64,000 bases of DNA. It comes from Paenibacillus_E sp052115445. Its GTDB lineage: Bacteria > Bacillota > Bacilli > Paenibacillales > NBRC-103111. The notes beneath the pieces are model-generated. The model searched no databases, was not told where the DNA came from, and worked only from the letters and a program-made list of their open reading frames with translations. A program made the translations under genes and the position numbers. The first letter of the stretch is position 1. Every line of letters begins with the position of its first letter. Positions 56,810 to 64,000 of the stretch are shown piece by piece. The DNA lies in NCBI RefSeq assembly GCF_052115445.1, contig NZ_JBFRGR010000007.1, forward strand, positions 124,001 through 188,000. The letters are read 5' to 3'.

Positions 56810-57766
56810 CTACCCGATCACATTCACCAGCCGACCCTCTGCAAAACTCTGCGCATTACTGCTCGCAACAGCCATCAACCTCGCTCTAGCTTCCTTCGTT
56901 GCCCATGCGATATGCGGCGTAATGATCACATTTTGCGCATGCAGCAAGGGATTATCTGGCTTTGGCGGTTCAACCGTTAGTACATCGAGTCCAGCGCCTG
57001 CTAGGCGGCCTTCATTCAGCGCCCGAGCCACATCCGCCTCGTTAAGCAATCCACCTCTGGCCGTATTAATCAGAATGGCCGACGGTTTCATCATAGCAAT
57101 CCGTTCCGCATTGATCAGCTCATTCGTTGCAGGTGTCAATGGACAATGCAGACTAATCACATCAGCACGCTGCAGCAGCTCCTCAAGCGATACCCATTCA
57201 ATGCCTTCCACGGGTTGTGGCACAGTGCGGCCACTGCCTGTTGCAATGACCTTCATGCCCATCGCCGATGCCATAAGCGCTGTTTGCTTGCCGATCTGAC
57301 CGAGACCAATCAGTCCCATCGTTTGACCGCTTAACTCTACGAGAGGAGAGACACTATAGCTGAAATCAACCGACCCAGCCCAATCTCCTTGAAGCACACT
57401 GTCACTATGGCGCTGCACCCGATGGCAGAATTCCAAGACGAGTGCAAAAACCAACTGAGCAACCGAATGCGTGCTATACGCAGGAACATTGGTCACTACA
57501 ACACCGCGCTCTTTCGCGGCTTGGACATCCACAATATTGTAGCCAGTCGCCAAAACACCCACATATTTCAGTGTAGGCAGCTGCTCCAGCGTTTGTGCGG
57601 AGAGAGGTGTTTTGTTCGTTAGCACCATGTCAGCATGTGCGGCGCGTTCTACAATTTCGGACTCAGCGGTACGTTCATAGACCGTCAACTCGCCAAGCGC
57701 TTGTAAACCACTCCAGTCCAAATCGCCTGGATTTAACGTATAACCGTCAAGTACAACAATGTTCAT
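56810..57766 (-). CDS. D-2-hydroxyacid dehydrogenase
   Basis: A 318-aa NAD(P)-dependent enzyme of the glycerate/hydroxypyruvate reductase type. NAD motif GLIGLGQIGKQTALMASAMG, substrate Arg in INTARGGLLNEADV, Glu in GAGLDVLTVEPP and His in ITPHIAWATKEAR complete the catalytic set. RBS AAAGGAGT. The exact substrate is not known. Confidence 0.93.
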   Translation of the reverse strand: MNIVVLDGYTLNPGDLDWSGLQALGELTVYERTAESEIVERAAHADMVLTNKTPLSAQTLEQLPTLKYVGVLATGYNIVDVQAAKERGVVVTNVPAYSTHSVAQLVFALVLEFCHRVQRHSDSVLQGDWAGSVDFSYSVSPLVELSGQTMGLIGLGQIGKQTALMASAMGMKVIATGSGRTVPQPVEGIEWVSLEELLQRADVISLHCPLTPATNELINAERIAMMKPSAILINTARGGLLNEADVARALNEGRLAGAGLDVLTVEPPKPDNPLLHAQNVIITPHIAWATKEARARLMAVASSNAQSFAEGRLVNVIG

Positions 57767-57814
57767 GACTCTACTCCTTTAGTCGGTTTGCTTAGAGTAC
57801 TCCCAAACTATTTT

Positions 57815-58825
57815 CTACTTCTTCACACCAGGCTCTTTAAAAGGGTTCAAAAACACCTTCGGTATATGCGTCTCGAAACGCATTAACTTGCCTGTCGTCG
57901 GGTGCAAAAAGGCTAGCACTCGCGCATGCAAACCAAGTCGATTGATCTCCTTCGATTTGGAGCCATACTTTTTATCCCCAGCAACGGGGTGCCCGATATC
58001 CTGCATATGAACGCGAATCTGGTTTTTGCGCCCCGTCTCCAAATTCACCTCAAGCAGAGAGAAGCTCTTGTTCGCTTGCAGCGTTTTGTAATGCGTGACC
58101 GCATGCTGTCCGTCGTTGGGGTACGGTGTGGAGAACATTTTGAGCGATTTCGCGTGTTCTTTGAGCCAGGAAGAAATCGTTCCCTCTGGCTTACGCACCA
58201 TGCCTTCCACTAGCGCAACGTACGTCCGCTCCTTGACGCTCTCTTGCCACGTGTTTTGCAGGTGCTGCTGCGCCTGTTCATTTTTGGCAAACATCATGAC
58301 ACCAGATGTGTCCCGATCTAGCCGATGAACGACAAAAATCCGCGCCTTCGGGTCATGATTCCGCACATGCGCCGTAAGTTGGCGATACGCCGTAATTTGA
58401 TTTTCCTGTGTATCCGTTGCAATGGATAGAAGTCCTGCATCCTTTTGAATGACAATGACATCGTTATCTTCGTGCAAAATCGTCATGCCAGCGAGCGGAA
58501 TATCCTCGACGACTTTATCCTTGTTGATCGTGACCGTCATCTCTGGCTGCAAGGGGTAATTATAAGCCGTTACCGCTTTGCCATTCACGGCGACTTGTCC
58601 ACGAGCGAGGATAGCTTTGACCGCATTTCGGCCTAGACTCGATAGCTTTTCCAACAAAAAAGGTAGAAGCTCTATAGGTTCTTTCACCGTATACTGGCGA
58701 GTGCTCGACTCCTGACCACCCTTAACTGCGCCTGCTTGCAACGAGTAGGTTTGCGCTTTCTGAGTACCGAACTTGGGTTTATGGCTGGGGCTTCCTTTTG
58801 GACGTGAACCTTGTTTCTTTTGCAT
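57815..58825 (-). CDS. RluA-family pseudouridine synthase
   Basis: A 336-aa RNA-modifying enzyme: a basic 45-residue N-terminal tail, S4 domain about 55-110, catalytic domain with VVHRLDRDTSGVMMFAKN (catalytic Asp in RLDRDTSG) and GRKNQIRVHMQDIGHPVAGD. RBS TAGGAGG. Target uridines unknown. Confidence 0.94.
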   Translation of the reverse strand: MQKKQGSRPKGSPSHKPKFGTQKAQTYSLQAGAVKGGQESSTRQYTVKEPIELLPFLLEKLSSLGRNAVKAILARGQVAVNGKAVTAYNYPLQPEMTVTINKDKVVEDIPLAGMTILHEDNDVIVIQKDAGLLSIATDTQENQITAYRQLTAHVRNHDPKARIFVVHRLDRDTSGVMMFAKNEQAQQHLQNTWQESVKERTYVALVEGMVRKPEGTISSWLKEHAKSLKMFSTPYPNDGQHAVTHYKTLQANKSFSLLEVNLETGRKNQIRVHMQDIGHPVAGDKKYGSKSKEINRLGLHARVLAFLHPTTGKLMRFETHIPKVFLNPFKEPGVKK

Positions 58826-58914
58826 CTTAAAATACCTCCTAGTACGATGGCTTACCTTCCGGTCAGATCATTCGACCTCCAATATACCACGTTCATAAAA
58901 GCAAATGAAATGAT

Positions 58915-59940
58915 CTACAGCTTCTGAATCGTACTCCCCGTAAAAAAATCCCCCTGCAGCCGCACATGCTCAAAAGGTAAATGCGGATTGGCAATCCGCC
59001 ATAGCATGCGATCCGCTGCGCGATAGCCAGCCTCTCGTATCGGCAGCTGAGGGCGAGAACAGAGCGGCAGCGTGTCGCTTTGCTCATTCAAGAGGGCAAC
59101 CAGCGAGCATTGCTGCGGCACATTAACCCCTAATCGGCGAAGCGTGTGATACACAGGCGCAGCTTCTTCATCAATGCCACAAATGACTGCCGTTGGCTGA
59201 CGCAGCTGATACTTGCTCTCAAAATCCTGTAGCCACTTCTCCGAACCATCCCGCTCTACCGCGTGCTCACTCGGATCCACCGTCAAGCCCGCCTCTTTCA
59301 TCGCTTCGGCAAAAGCCTGCCACCGAATAACGAATCCGCGTTGATCCTTCGTATCACCTACATAAAGGATGTTCCTGTGGCCCATTCGCACCAACCTTCG
59401 CACCGCCTGATAAATAGCCTCGTACACATCCCAAATGACACTGTCGACCCTAGACTCCGGCGGCGGAAAGTTCAACAAAATCCGCGGCAGCTGCAGCTCT
59501 AACAGTTTTTGCTCCAAGAGATCCCAATTCATCCTTGGTGCGATAAACACCCCCTCCGCATATAACAAACCTTCTTCTTCGGCCCAGTCATCAAATTGCG
59601 AGGGCTTCAATTTAGGTGGTATAAGCAGCGGTTGAACCGTGTGGCCAAATTCCATGAAGCGTTCATGCAAGCCTTGCAGCAACAAGCGATTGAAGTTCAA
59701 AGATTGCTTGTTCTGAACGAGCACGAACCTGCGTTGCACAATGGGATACGGTGAGATGAGATCTTGCTGAAGTGTTTGTTTCTGATCTTTAGTCATGTAG
59801 CCCAACTCGCGTGCGAGTTTGAAAACTTCACTTCGTGTCTGCTCTGACATACCAGGCAATCCGCGCAGCGCTTTGGATACCGTTTGTATCGTTAAACCGA
59901 GCTGTGCGGCCAAATCGTGGAGTGTAATACGTTTACGCAT
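58915..59940 (-). CDS. LacI-family transcriptional regulator
   Basis: A 341-aa repressor: HTH at 1-50 (RITLHDLAAQLGLTIQTVSK then ALRGLPGMSEQTRSEV) and a periplasmic-binding-like effector domain. ATG 59940 is chosen because it starts the HTH and follows AAAAGGAGC; an in-frame ATG at 59982 is upstream. It is divergent from the FAD oxidoreductase, its probable target. Confidence 0.9.
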   Translation of the reverse strand: MRKRITLHDLAAQLGLTIQTVSKALRGLPGMSEQTRSEVFKLARELGYMTKDQKQTLQQDLISPYPIVQRRFVLVQNKQSLNFNRLLLQGLHERFMEFGHTVQPLLIPPKLKPSQFDDWAEEEGLLYAEGVFIAPRMNWDLLEQKLLELQLPRILLNFPPPESRVDSVIWDVYEAIYQAVRRLVRMGHRNILYVGDTKDQRGFVIRWQAFAEAMKEAGLTVDPSEHAVERDGSEKWLQDFESKYQLRQPTAVICGIDEEAAPVYHTLRRLGVNVPQQCSLVALLNEQSDTLPLCSRPQLPIREAGYRAADRMLWRIANPHLPFEHVRLQGDFFTGSTIQKL

Positions 59941-59981
59941 ATGTCTGAGATGCTCCTTTTCTGCTACCTTCTGTACCTTCA

Positions 59982-60026
59982 ATTTTAAACTAAATTTAAA
60001 CTAAAAAGAAGGTTAATTTTAAACTA
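59982..60026. promoter_or_regulatory. Three-fold TTTAAACTA repeat between divergent genes
   Basis: ATTTTAAACTA at 59982-59992, AATTTAAACTA at 59993-60003 and AATTTTAAACTA at 60015-60026, all in the same orientation. Probable operator region of the LacI-type regulator, though the sites are direct repeats rather than the usual palindrome. Confidence 0.5.
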
Positions 60027-60096
60027 CACTAAGAGAGAAGTAAGGCATGGAATATACATCGGAGTACCAAATAATTAACTTAAGGGAGCGAGTCAG

Positions 60097-61440
60097 ATGA
60101 TCAAACAGATAGAAGCAGATGTGGTTGTAGTAGGTGGAGGACCAGCGGGTGTCAATGCGGCGATTGCAGCAGGGAGAAGCGGAGCCAAAACCGTTTTAAT
60201 AGAGAAATACGGCTTCATTGGCGGCATGTCGACGGCAGCGCTTGTGTATCCTTGGATGACGTTTCATACAACGGATGGCAAACAAGTCATTGCAGGGCTC
60301 GCGCAAGAAATTATTGACCGCCTCATGGCGATGAACGCATCCCCGGGACATCTTCGGGATACCGTTGGTTTCGTGAATACGATCACACCTTATCACCCTG
60401 AAATATATAAAGTTCTTGCTGTCGATATGCTCAAAGAAGCGGGAGTTAAGCTGCTTTTCCATAGCTTTGTCGATCATGTGGAAACCGTAGACAATCGCAT
60501 TCAATCGGTACAGTTGACGTCCAAATCCGGCCGAATTGATGTAAGTGGCAAAGTGTTTATCGATACAACAGGTGACGCTGATCTTGCGTTTCTATCTGGT
60601 GCCCCGTGCCTCAAAGGGCGTGACGGCGATAAAGCAACACAACCAATGACGATGAAATTCAGAATGCGCGGAGTAAATCTGCCTGCCGTGAAACAATACA
60701 TGATTGACCACCCAGATGAGTTTTATAAAAAGACGCCTTTCTCCGAGCTCGCTGATCTCCCTCTTTCTGGTGTACTCGGCTATTTCAAACACTGGAAGGA
60801 AGCGAATCTTCCGATCAATCGCGATCAAGTGCTGTTCTTCACAGGTCCTGAGGACGACGAAGTACTGGTCAATACTACGCGTGTGCAGGGGCTGGATGGC
60901 ACCAATGTGGAGGATTTGACAGAGGCCGAGGAGCTTGGTCGCAAACAGGTGTTGATGGTTGCTGAATTTATGCGCAATAACTTGCCAGGCTTCGAAAAAG
61001 CCTCCATCTCCAACGTTGGCGCACAAATTGGTATTCGTGAAACGCGCCGGATCGATGGTCAATATGCGCTGCAAGTGGATGATGTTGTGCAGGGCCGTCA
61101 TTTTGATGACGTGATCGCACGCAGCGGCTATCCGATCGACATCCACGATCCATCTGGTAAAGGCGTAACTGCAGCTTGGGTCAAAGGGGACGGTGCCTAC
61201 GACATCCCGTACCGCTGCCTGCTGCCGCAAAAAATCGAAAACCTGCTCACCGCAGGTCGCTGCATCTCCACCACGCATGAAGCGCTGGCGACTACACGCC
61301 TTACGCCAAGCTGCATGGCCACGGGCCAAGCAGCAGGCTCCGCAGCTGGGCTCGCTGTGAAGCACGGCGTTCTTCCAGCGGAGATTAACGTCGCCGAATT
61401 GCAAGCTGTCCTTGAGAAGGACGGAGCTTTGTTGAAGTAG
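60097..61440 (+). CDS. FAD-dependent oxidoreductase
   Basis: A 447-aa protein of the FAD_oxidored (PF12831-like) family: GxGxxG fold VVVGGGPAGVNAAIAAGRSG, IEKYGFIGGMSTAALVYPWM, FIDTTGDADLAFLSGAPC and IGIRETRRIDGQYALQ, ending LTAGRCISTTHEALATTR. RBS TTAAGGGAG. Its partner LacI regulator suggests a role in catabolism of a sugar acid or polyol; substrate unknown. Confidence 0.9.
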   Translation: MIKQIEADVVVVGGGPAGVNAAIAAGRSGAKTVLIEKYGFIGGMSTAALVYPWMTFHTTDGKQVIAGLAQEIIDRLMAMNASPGHLRDTVGFVNTITPYHPEIYKVLAVDMLKEAGVKLLFHSFVDHVETVDNRIQSVQLTSKSGRIDVSGKVFIDTTGDADLAFLSGAPCLKGRDGDKATQPMTMKFRMRGVNLPAVKQYMIDHPDEFYKKTPFSELADLPLSGVLGYFKHWKEANLPINRDQVLFFTGPEDDEVLVNTTRVQGLDGTNVEDLTEAEELGRKQVLMVAEFMRNNLPGFEKASISNVGAQIGIRETRRIDGQYALQVDDVVQGRHFDDVIARSGYPIDIHDPSGKGVTAAWVKGDGAYDIPYRCLLPQKIENLLTAGRCISTTHEALATTRLTPSCMATGQAAGSAAGLAVKHGVLPAEINVAELQAVLEKDGALLK

Positions 61441-61757
61441 TATTGGGTGTCGAGGAGTAACGGATAAATTTAACGTGAAAAAGTACAGTTAATTTCCTGC
61501 ATGTTTAGGTTGAAACTACTTTAAATGGAAAACCTCCAGCTATTTTTCGGGTTCCTAGCTCATTTGCGGGAAATCCCCGAAATTAACGGGAGGTTTTCCA
61601 TTTATTTACATTTTCAAGATGAAATCGCGGAATTAGCTGTAGATTTTCCAGTTAATCCTGTGTCTGGACGGGATGGAGGTTGGGCACTCGAATATGCCCC
61701 CTCAAATCAGGGAACACTAGCACATACGTATCCTATGAGTATGAGAGGTGGTACCCT
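61441..61757. other. Gene-free region holding repeat copy C
   Basis: The dyad element (61469-61656) fills most of it; the remainder is the leader of the small gene that follows. Confidence 0.6.
61469..61656. repeat. Four-unit phased dyad element, copy C
   Basis: Units start at 61469, 61520, 61581 and 61631; spacings 51, 61 and 50 bp. Units: TTAACGTGAAAAAGTACAGT, TTAAATGGAAAACCTCCAGC, ATTAACGGGAGGTTTTCCAT and AATTAGCTGTAGATTTTCCA (each followed by TTAAT or TATTT). The sequence differs more from A and B than they do from each other, yet the layout is the same. Confidence 0.7.
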
Positions 61758-61982
61758 ATGCTTTTATACCAGTTAACGCAATGGTTCGAAGAACGCACCA
61801 GCCTACAGCAAGCACTGCAACGTGAACCGGCAGAATCGGCCGGCGAAATCAGTCAGAAAATCCAAGAGGTCGAGCAGCAGCTTTACTCACATGCTGAACG
61901 CTGGAAAAACGCTATCGAAGAAGCCTCCTACCTGCAATTCCCTTATGAAGTCCCCCATTTGGACGATGACATGGTTCTTTAA
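61758..61982 (+). CDS. Small hypothetical protein (74 aa)
   Basis: ATG 61758 follows GAGAGGTGG by 5-6 bp. The protein is mostly helical and charged (QKIQEVEQQLYSHAERWKNA) with an acidic end HLDDDMVL. No family recognised. It lies 127 bp before the radical SAM gene. Confidence 0.6.
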   Translation: MLLYQLTQWFEERTSLQQALQREPAESAGEISQKIQEVEQQLYSHAERWKNAIEEASYLQFPYEVPHLDDDMVL

Positions 61983-62109
61983 AGATTTGTTATATTTGCA
62001 TAATCGCCACTAAAGTCGTCCCGCATGGGAGGGCTTACCTTTGTATTTCCGCGGTTTTCGTGTAGAATTAGAGGGCACGATAACCCAGAATAGAACGAGG
62101 TTTTTCCAT

Positions 62110-63873
62110 ATGAACGTACTTTTATCCACATTGAACGCCAAATTCATTCATACCTCCTTGGCTTTACGCTATCTCAAAGCGTTCTGCGAGAAGGATTTTG
62201 ATGTTGAAATAACCGAATATACGATTAAAGATCCCGTTATGAATGTGGTCTCTGACATCTATCAGAAGGCGCCAGATGTGCTGGGCTTTTCCTGCTACAT
62301 ATGGAATATCGAAGAGACGATCAACATTATCAAAATGATCAAAAAAATCCGTCCCGAACTCATCATCGTCCTTGGTGGACCTGAGGTTTCTTATGACACG
62401 GATTACTGGATGGAGCGCATCCCTGAGGTGGATTTCATCGTGATGGGCGAAGGGGAAGAGACCTTCCATCAGCTGCTGACAGAGATCTCGACAACACGCA
62501 AATACCACTTCGTCTACGGCGTTGCCTACCGCAAGGAGCAAGAAGTGATCCTGATGCCGGGCAGACCGAAGTTGAAGCTGGATGATATCCCGTCACCACA
62601 TCGCTTCAAGGAAGATCTTCCGAGCTTAGCGAATCGTGTTGTCTACTTCGAGACGAGCCGTGGTTGTCCGTTTTCCTGCCAATTCTGCCTATCGAGTATC
62701 GAGGTGGGTGTGCGGTATTTTGACATGGAGCGGACCAAGGCGGATCTGCTGTACTTGATTGATTCGGGCGCAAAGCTGATCAAATTCGTGGATCGAACGT
62801 TTAATATTAAACGGGATTATGCGATGGAAATCTTTGAATTCCTTATTCAAAATCACCGTGGCACGGTGTTCCAATTCGAGATTACGGCAGACATTATGCG
62901 TCCTGAAGTGCTTGATTATTTGGCTGAAAATGCTCCTCCGGGTACGTTCCGTTTCGAGATCGGCGTGCAATCGACGAATGACACGACGAATGACCTCGTG
63001 CAGCGGAGACAGAATTTCTTCAAGCTGAGCCGTACCGTGTCTAAGGTGAAAAACAGTCTCAAAATTGATCAGCATCTCGATCTGATTGCCGGACTGCCGG
63101 AAGAAGATTATAACTCGTTCCGTAAAACGTTTAACGACGTTTTCGAGCTAGGACCAGAAGAGTTGCAACTTGGCTTCCTCAAGATGCTGCGTGGCACAGG
63201 CATGCGTAAAGATGCCCATAAATATGGCTATAAGTATATGGATCACGCACCTTACGAGATTCTCGGCAACGACATCCTGCCATTCACCGACTTGATTCGC
63301 ATCAAGCGCGTGGAGGATGTGCTCGAGAAGTATTGGAACGCTCACCGGATGGATCATACGGTGAAACATCTCATCGCGAATGAGTTCCCATCCGCATTCG
63401 ATTTCTTCCAAGAATTCGGCGACTTCTGGGAAGGCCGCGGCTGGCAGAAGATCGGGCATCAGCTCGAGGATCTGTTCACTCGCTTACGCGAGTTCCTGCT
63501 GCATCGCGGCACTACGAACATGCACATCATCGAAGGCTTGATGAAGCTTGACTACTTCCTCGGCCATAAATATAAGCCGCGCAAAATCTGGTGGGACTTC
63601 ACCTTGGAGAAGTCCGAACAGAATGCGTACCTCAAGCTGCTTGCGGAGCAGCCTGAGCTCGTCAGCGGAGACTTCCACAGCCTCCGCATCAATGAGAAAG
63701 ACCTCCACAAGCATGCCATGCTTGAGGTCTTGCCGTTCGCTTTGCAGACGTATCTGCAAAGCGGCCACATCGACGAAAGCAGCAAGGAGCTGCTTGTCGT
63801 TCACTTCCCGCCGGATGCGCAGAAGCCGGCGTCCTACTACACGATGCCGTTGCAACAGCTGGCAACGATCTAA
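62110..63873 (+). CDS. B12-binding radical SAM protein (DUF4080)
   Basis: A 587-aa protein: N-terminal cobalamin-binding Rossmann domain (about 1-140; MNVLLSTLNAKFIHTSLALR, VLGGPEVSYD), radical SAM domain with the 4Fe-4S motif RGCPFSCQFCLSS (CxxxCxxC, about residues 188-195) and a C-terminal DUF4080 region. ATG 62110 fits the family start and has CGAGG upstream. The reaction is unknown. Confidence 0.92.
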   Translation: MNVLLSTLNAKFIHTSLALRYLKAFCEKDFDVEITEYTIKDPVMNVVSDIYQKAPDVLGFSCYIWNIEETINIIKMIKKIRPELIIVLGGPEVSYDTDYWMERIPEVDFIVMGEGEETFHQLLTEISTTRKYHFVYGVAYRKEQEVILMPGRPKLKLDDIPSPHRFKEDLPSLANRVVYFETSRGCPFSCQFCLSSIEVGVRYFDMERTKADLLYLIDSGAKLIKFVDRTFNIKRDYAMEIFEFLIQNHRGTVFQFEITADIMRPEVLDYLAENAPPGTFRFEIGVQSTNDTTNDLVQRRQNFFKLSRTVSKVKNSLKIDQHLDLIAGLPEEDYNSFRKTFNDVFELGPEELQLGFLKMLRGTGMRKDAHKYGYKYMDHAPYEILGNDILPFTDLIRIKRVEDVLEKYWNAHRMDHTVKHLIANEFPSAFDFFQEFGDFWEGRGWQKIGHQLEDLFTRLREFLLHRGTTNMHIIEGLMKLDYFLGHKYKPRKIWWDFTLEKSEQNAYLKLLAEQPELVSGDFHSLRINEKDLHKHAMLEVLPFALQTYLQSGHIDESSKELLVVHFPPDAQKPASYYTMPLQQLATI

Positions 63874-63882
63874 CCATCCATG

Positions 63883-63916
63883 CCCCTTCACGCCTAGCGT
63901 GAGGGGGATTTTTTTC
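63883..63916 (+). terminator. Terminator after the radical SAM gene
   Basis: Stem CCCCTTCACGC / GCGTGAGGGG followed by ATTTTTTT. Confidence 0.85.
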
Positions 63917-63995
63917 GTGGGAAACGATTGAACACCCGCCCATATGGGTAATCTAGGGTAGTTAAAGCAGTTTGAGACTGAGAGGAGAGCTAACT

Positions 63996-64000
63996 ATGAT
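63996..64000 (+). CDS. Probable start of the next gene
   Basis: ATG at 63996 follows GAGAGGAGAG by about 7 bp at the edge of the window; only the start codon and two bases are visible. Confidence 0.4.

Noticed and set aside
60592..61404. A 270-codon minus-strand frame under the FAD oxidoreductase
   Set aside because: It has no RBS or domain character and is the complement of a well-supported gene.

Overview
The window looks like chromosomal DNA of a spore-forming, low-to-mid GC Firmicute of the Paenibacillaceae (Paenibacillus or a close relative). The evidence is a GerP-type germination set, an alpha/beta-type SASP, a YjcZ-type small spore protein, SinR/SinI homologues, S-layer (SLH) anchoring, YesM/YesN-type two-component sugar regulation and two LplB/YtcP- or AraP/AraQ-type sugar importers. 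There are no rRNA or tRNA genes, CRISPR arrays or insertion sequences that I can recognise. Five single ambiguous bases (N at 13604, 18541, 26136, 27431, 44195) show that this is draft sequence, so isolated frameshifts need care.

1-11 kb is an exopolysaccharide/biofilm-type regulatory island: the end of a sugar aminotransferase, a glmS paralogue, two SinR-family repressors, a SinI-like antirepressor, a Tat-exported phosphoesterase, a secreted Asn/Asp-Lys-rich protein, a degenerate tyrosine recombinase, an XRE regulator, small proteins, a broken LytR-CpsA-Psr gene, a PilZ-like protein, and a chain of truncated, fused polysaccharide genes ending in an intact acetyltransferase. Two operator families overlie it: SinR-type GTTCTTT boxes, and an 11-copy 15-bp palindrome, consensus GATACR-WWW-YGTATC, at promoters of almost every small gene between 3.8 and 8.6 kb. 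I regard the second as the best candidate for an undescribed regulatory network here.

11-16 kb is housekeeping (DUF2621, nfo with an unusual C-terminal extension, purU, tkt, ppnP). 16.2-19.1 kb is a prophage-like remnant: ImmA-like peptidase, XRE repressor with its own palindromic operators, ArpU-like regulator, holin. 19-30 kb is a plant cell-wall saccharide locus: a cytoplasmic GH28-GH43 fusion, a membrane-bound AraC regulator, two permeases, a GH43 enzyme and a binding lipoprotein. 30-34.6 kb has a hydroxyisobutyrate-dehydrogenase-like enzyme fused to a PilZ (c-di-GMP) domain, pgi, a YigZ-family gene, a TetR regulator and a DUF1128 gene.

34.6-35.8 kb is a gene-free segment built of repeats. 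One element, four about 25-bp dyad units at 51/61/51-bp steps, recurs at 44.3 and 61.5 kb; a second four-unit element of similar layout lies beside the first copy. 36-43 kb carries a Rieske oxidoreductase and spore genes (GerP homologues, Hsp20, SASP, YjcZ) plus a GtrA/glycosyltransferase pair. 43-47 kb has AraC and ArsR regulators and mqnB-mqnD of futalosine menaquinone synthesis. 47-56.7 kb is a second sugar locus (YesM/YesN, binding protein, two permeases, an S-layer-anchored GH43-like protein). 56.8-64 kb holds a hydroxyacid dehydrogenase, an RluA pseudouridine synthase, a LacI regulator divergent from an FAD oxidoreductase, a small hypothetical gene and a B12-binding radical SAM protein.
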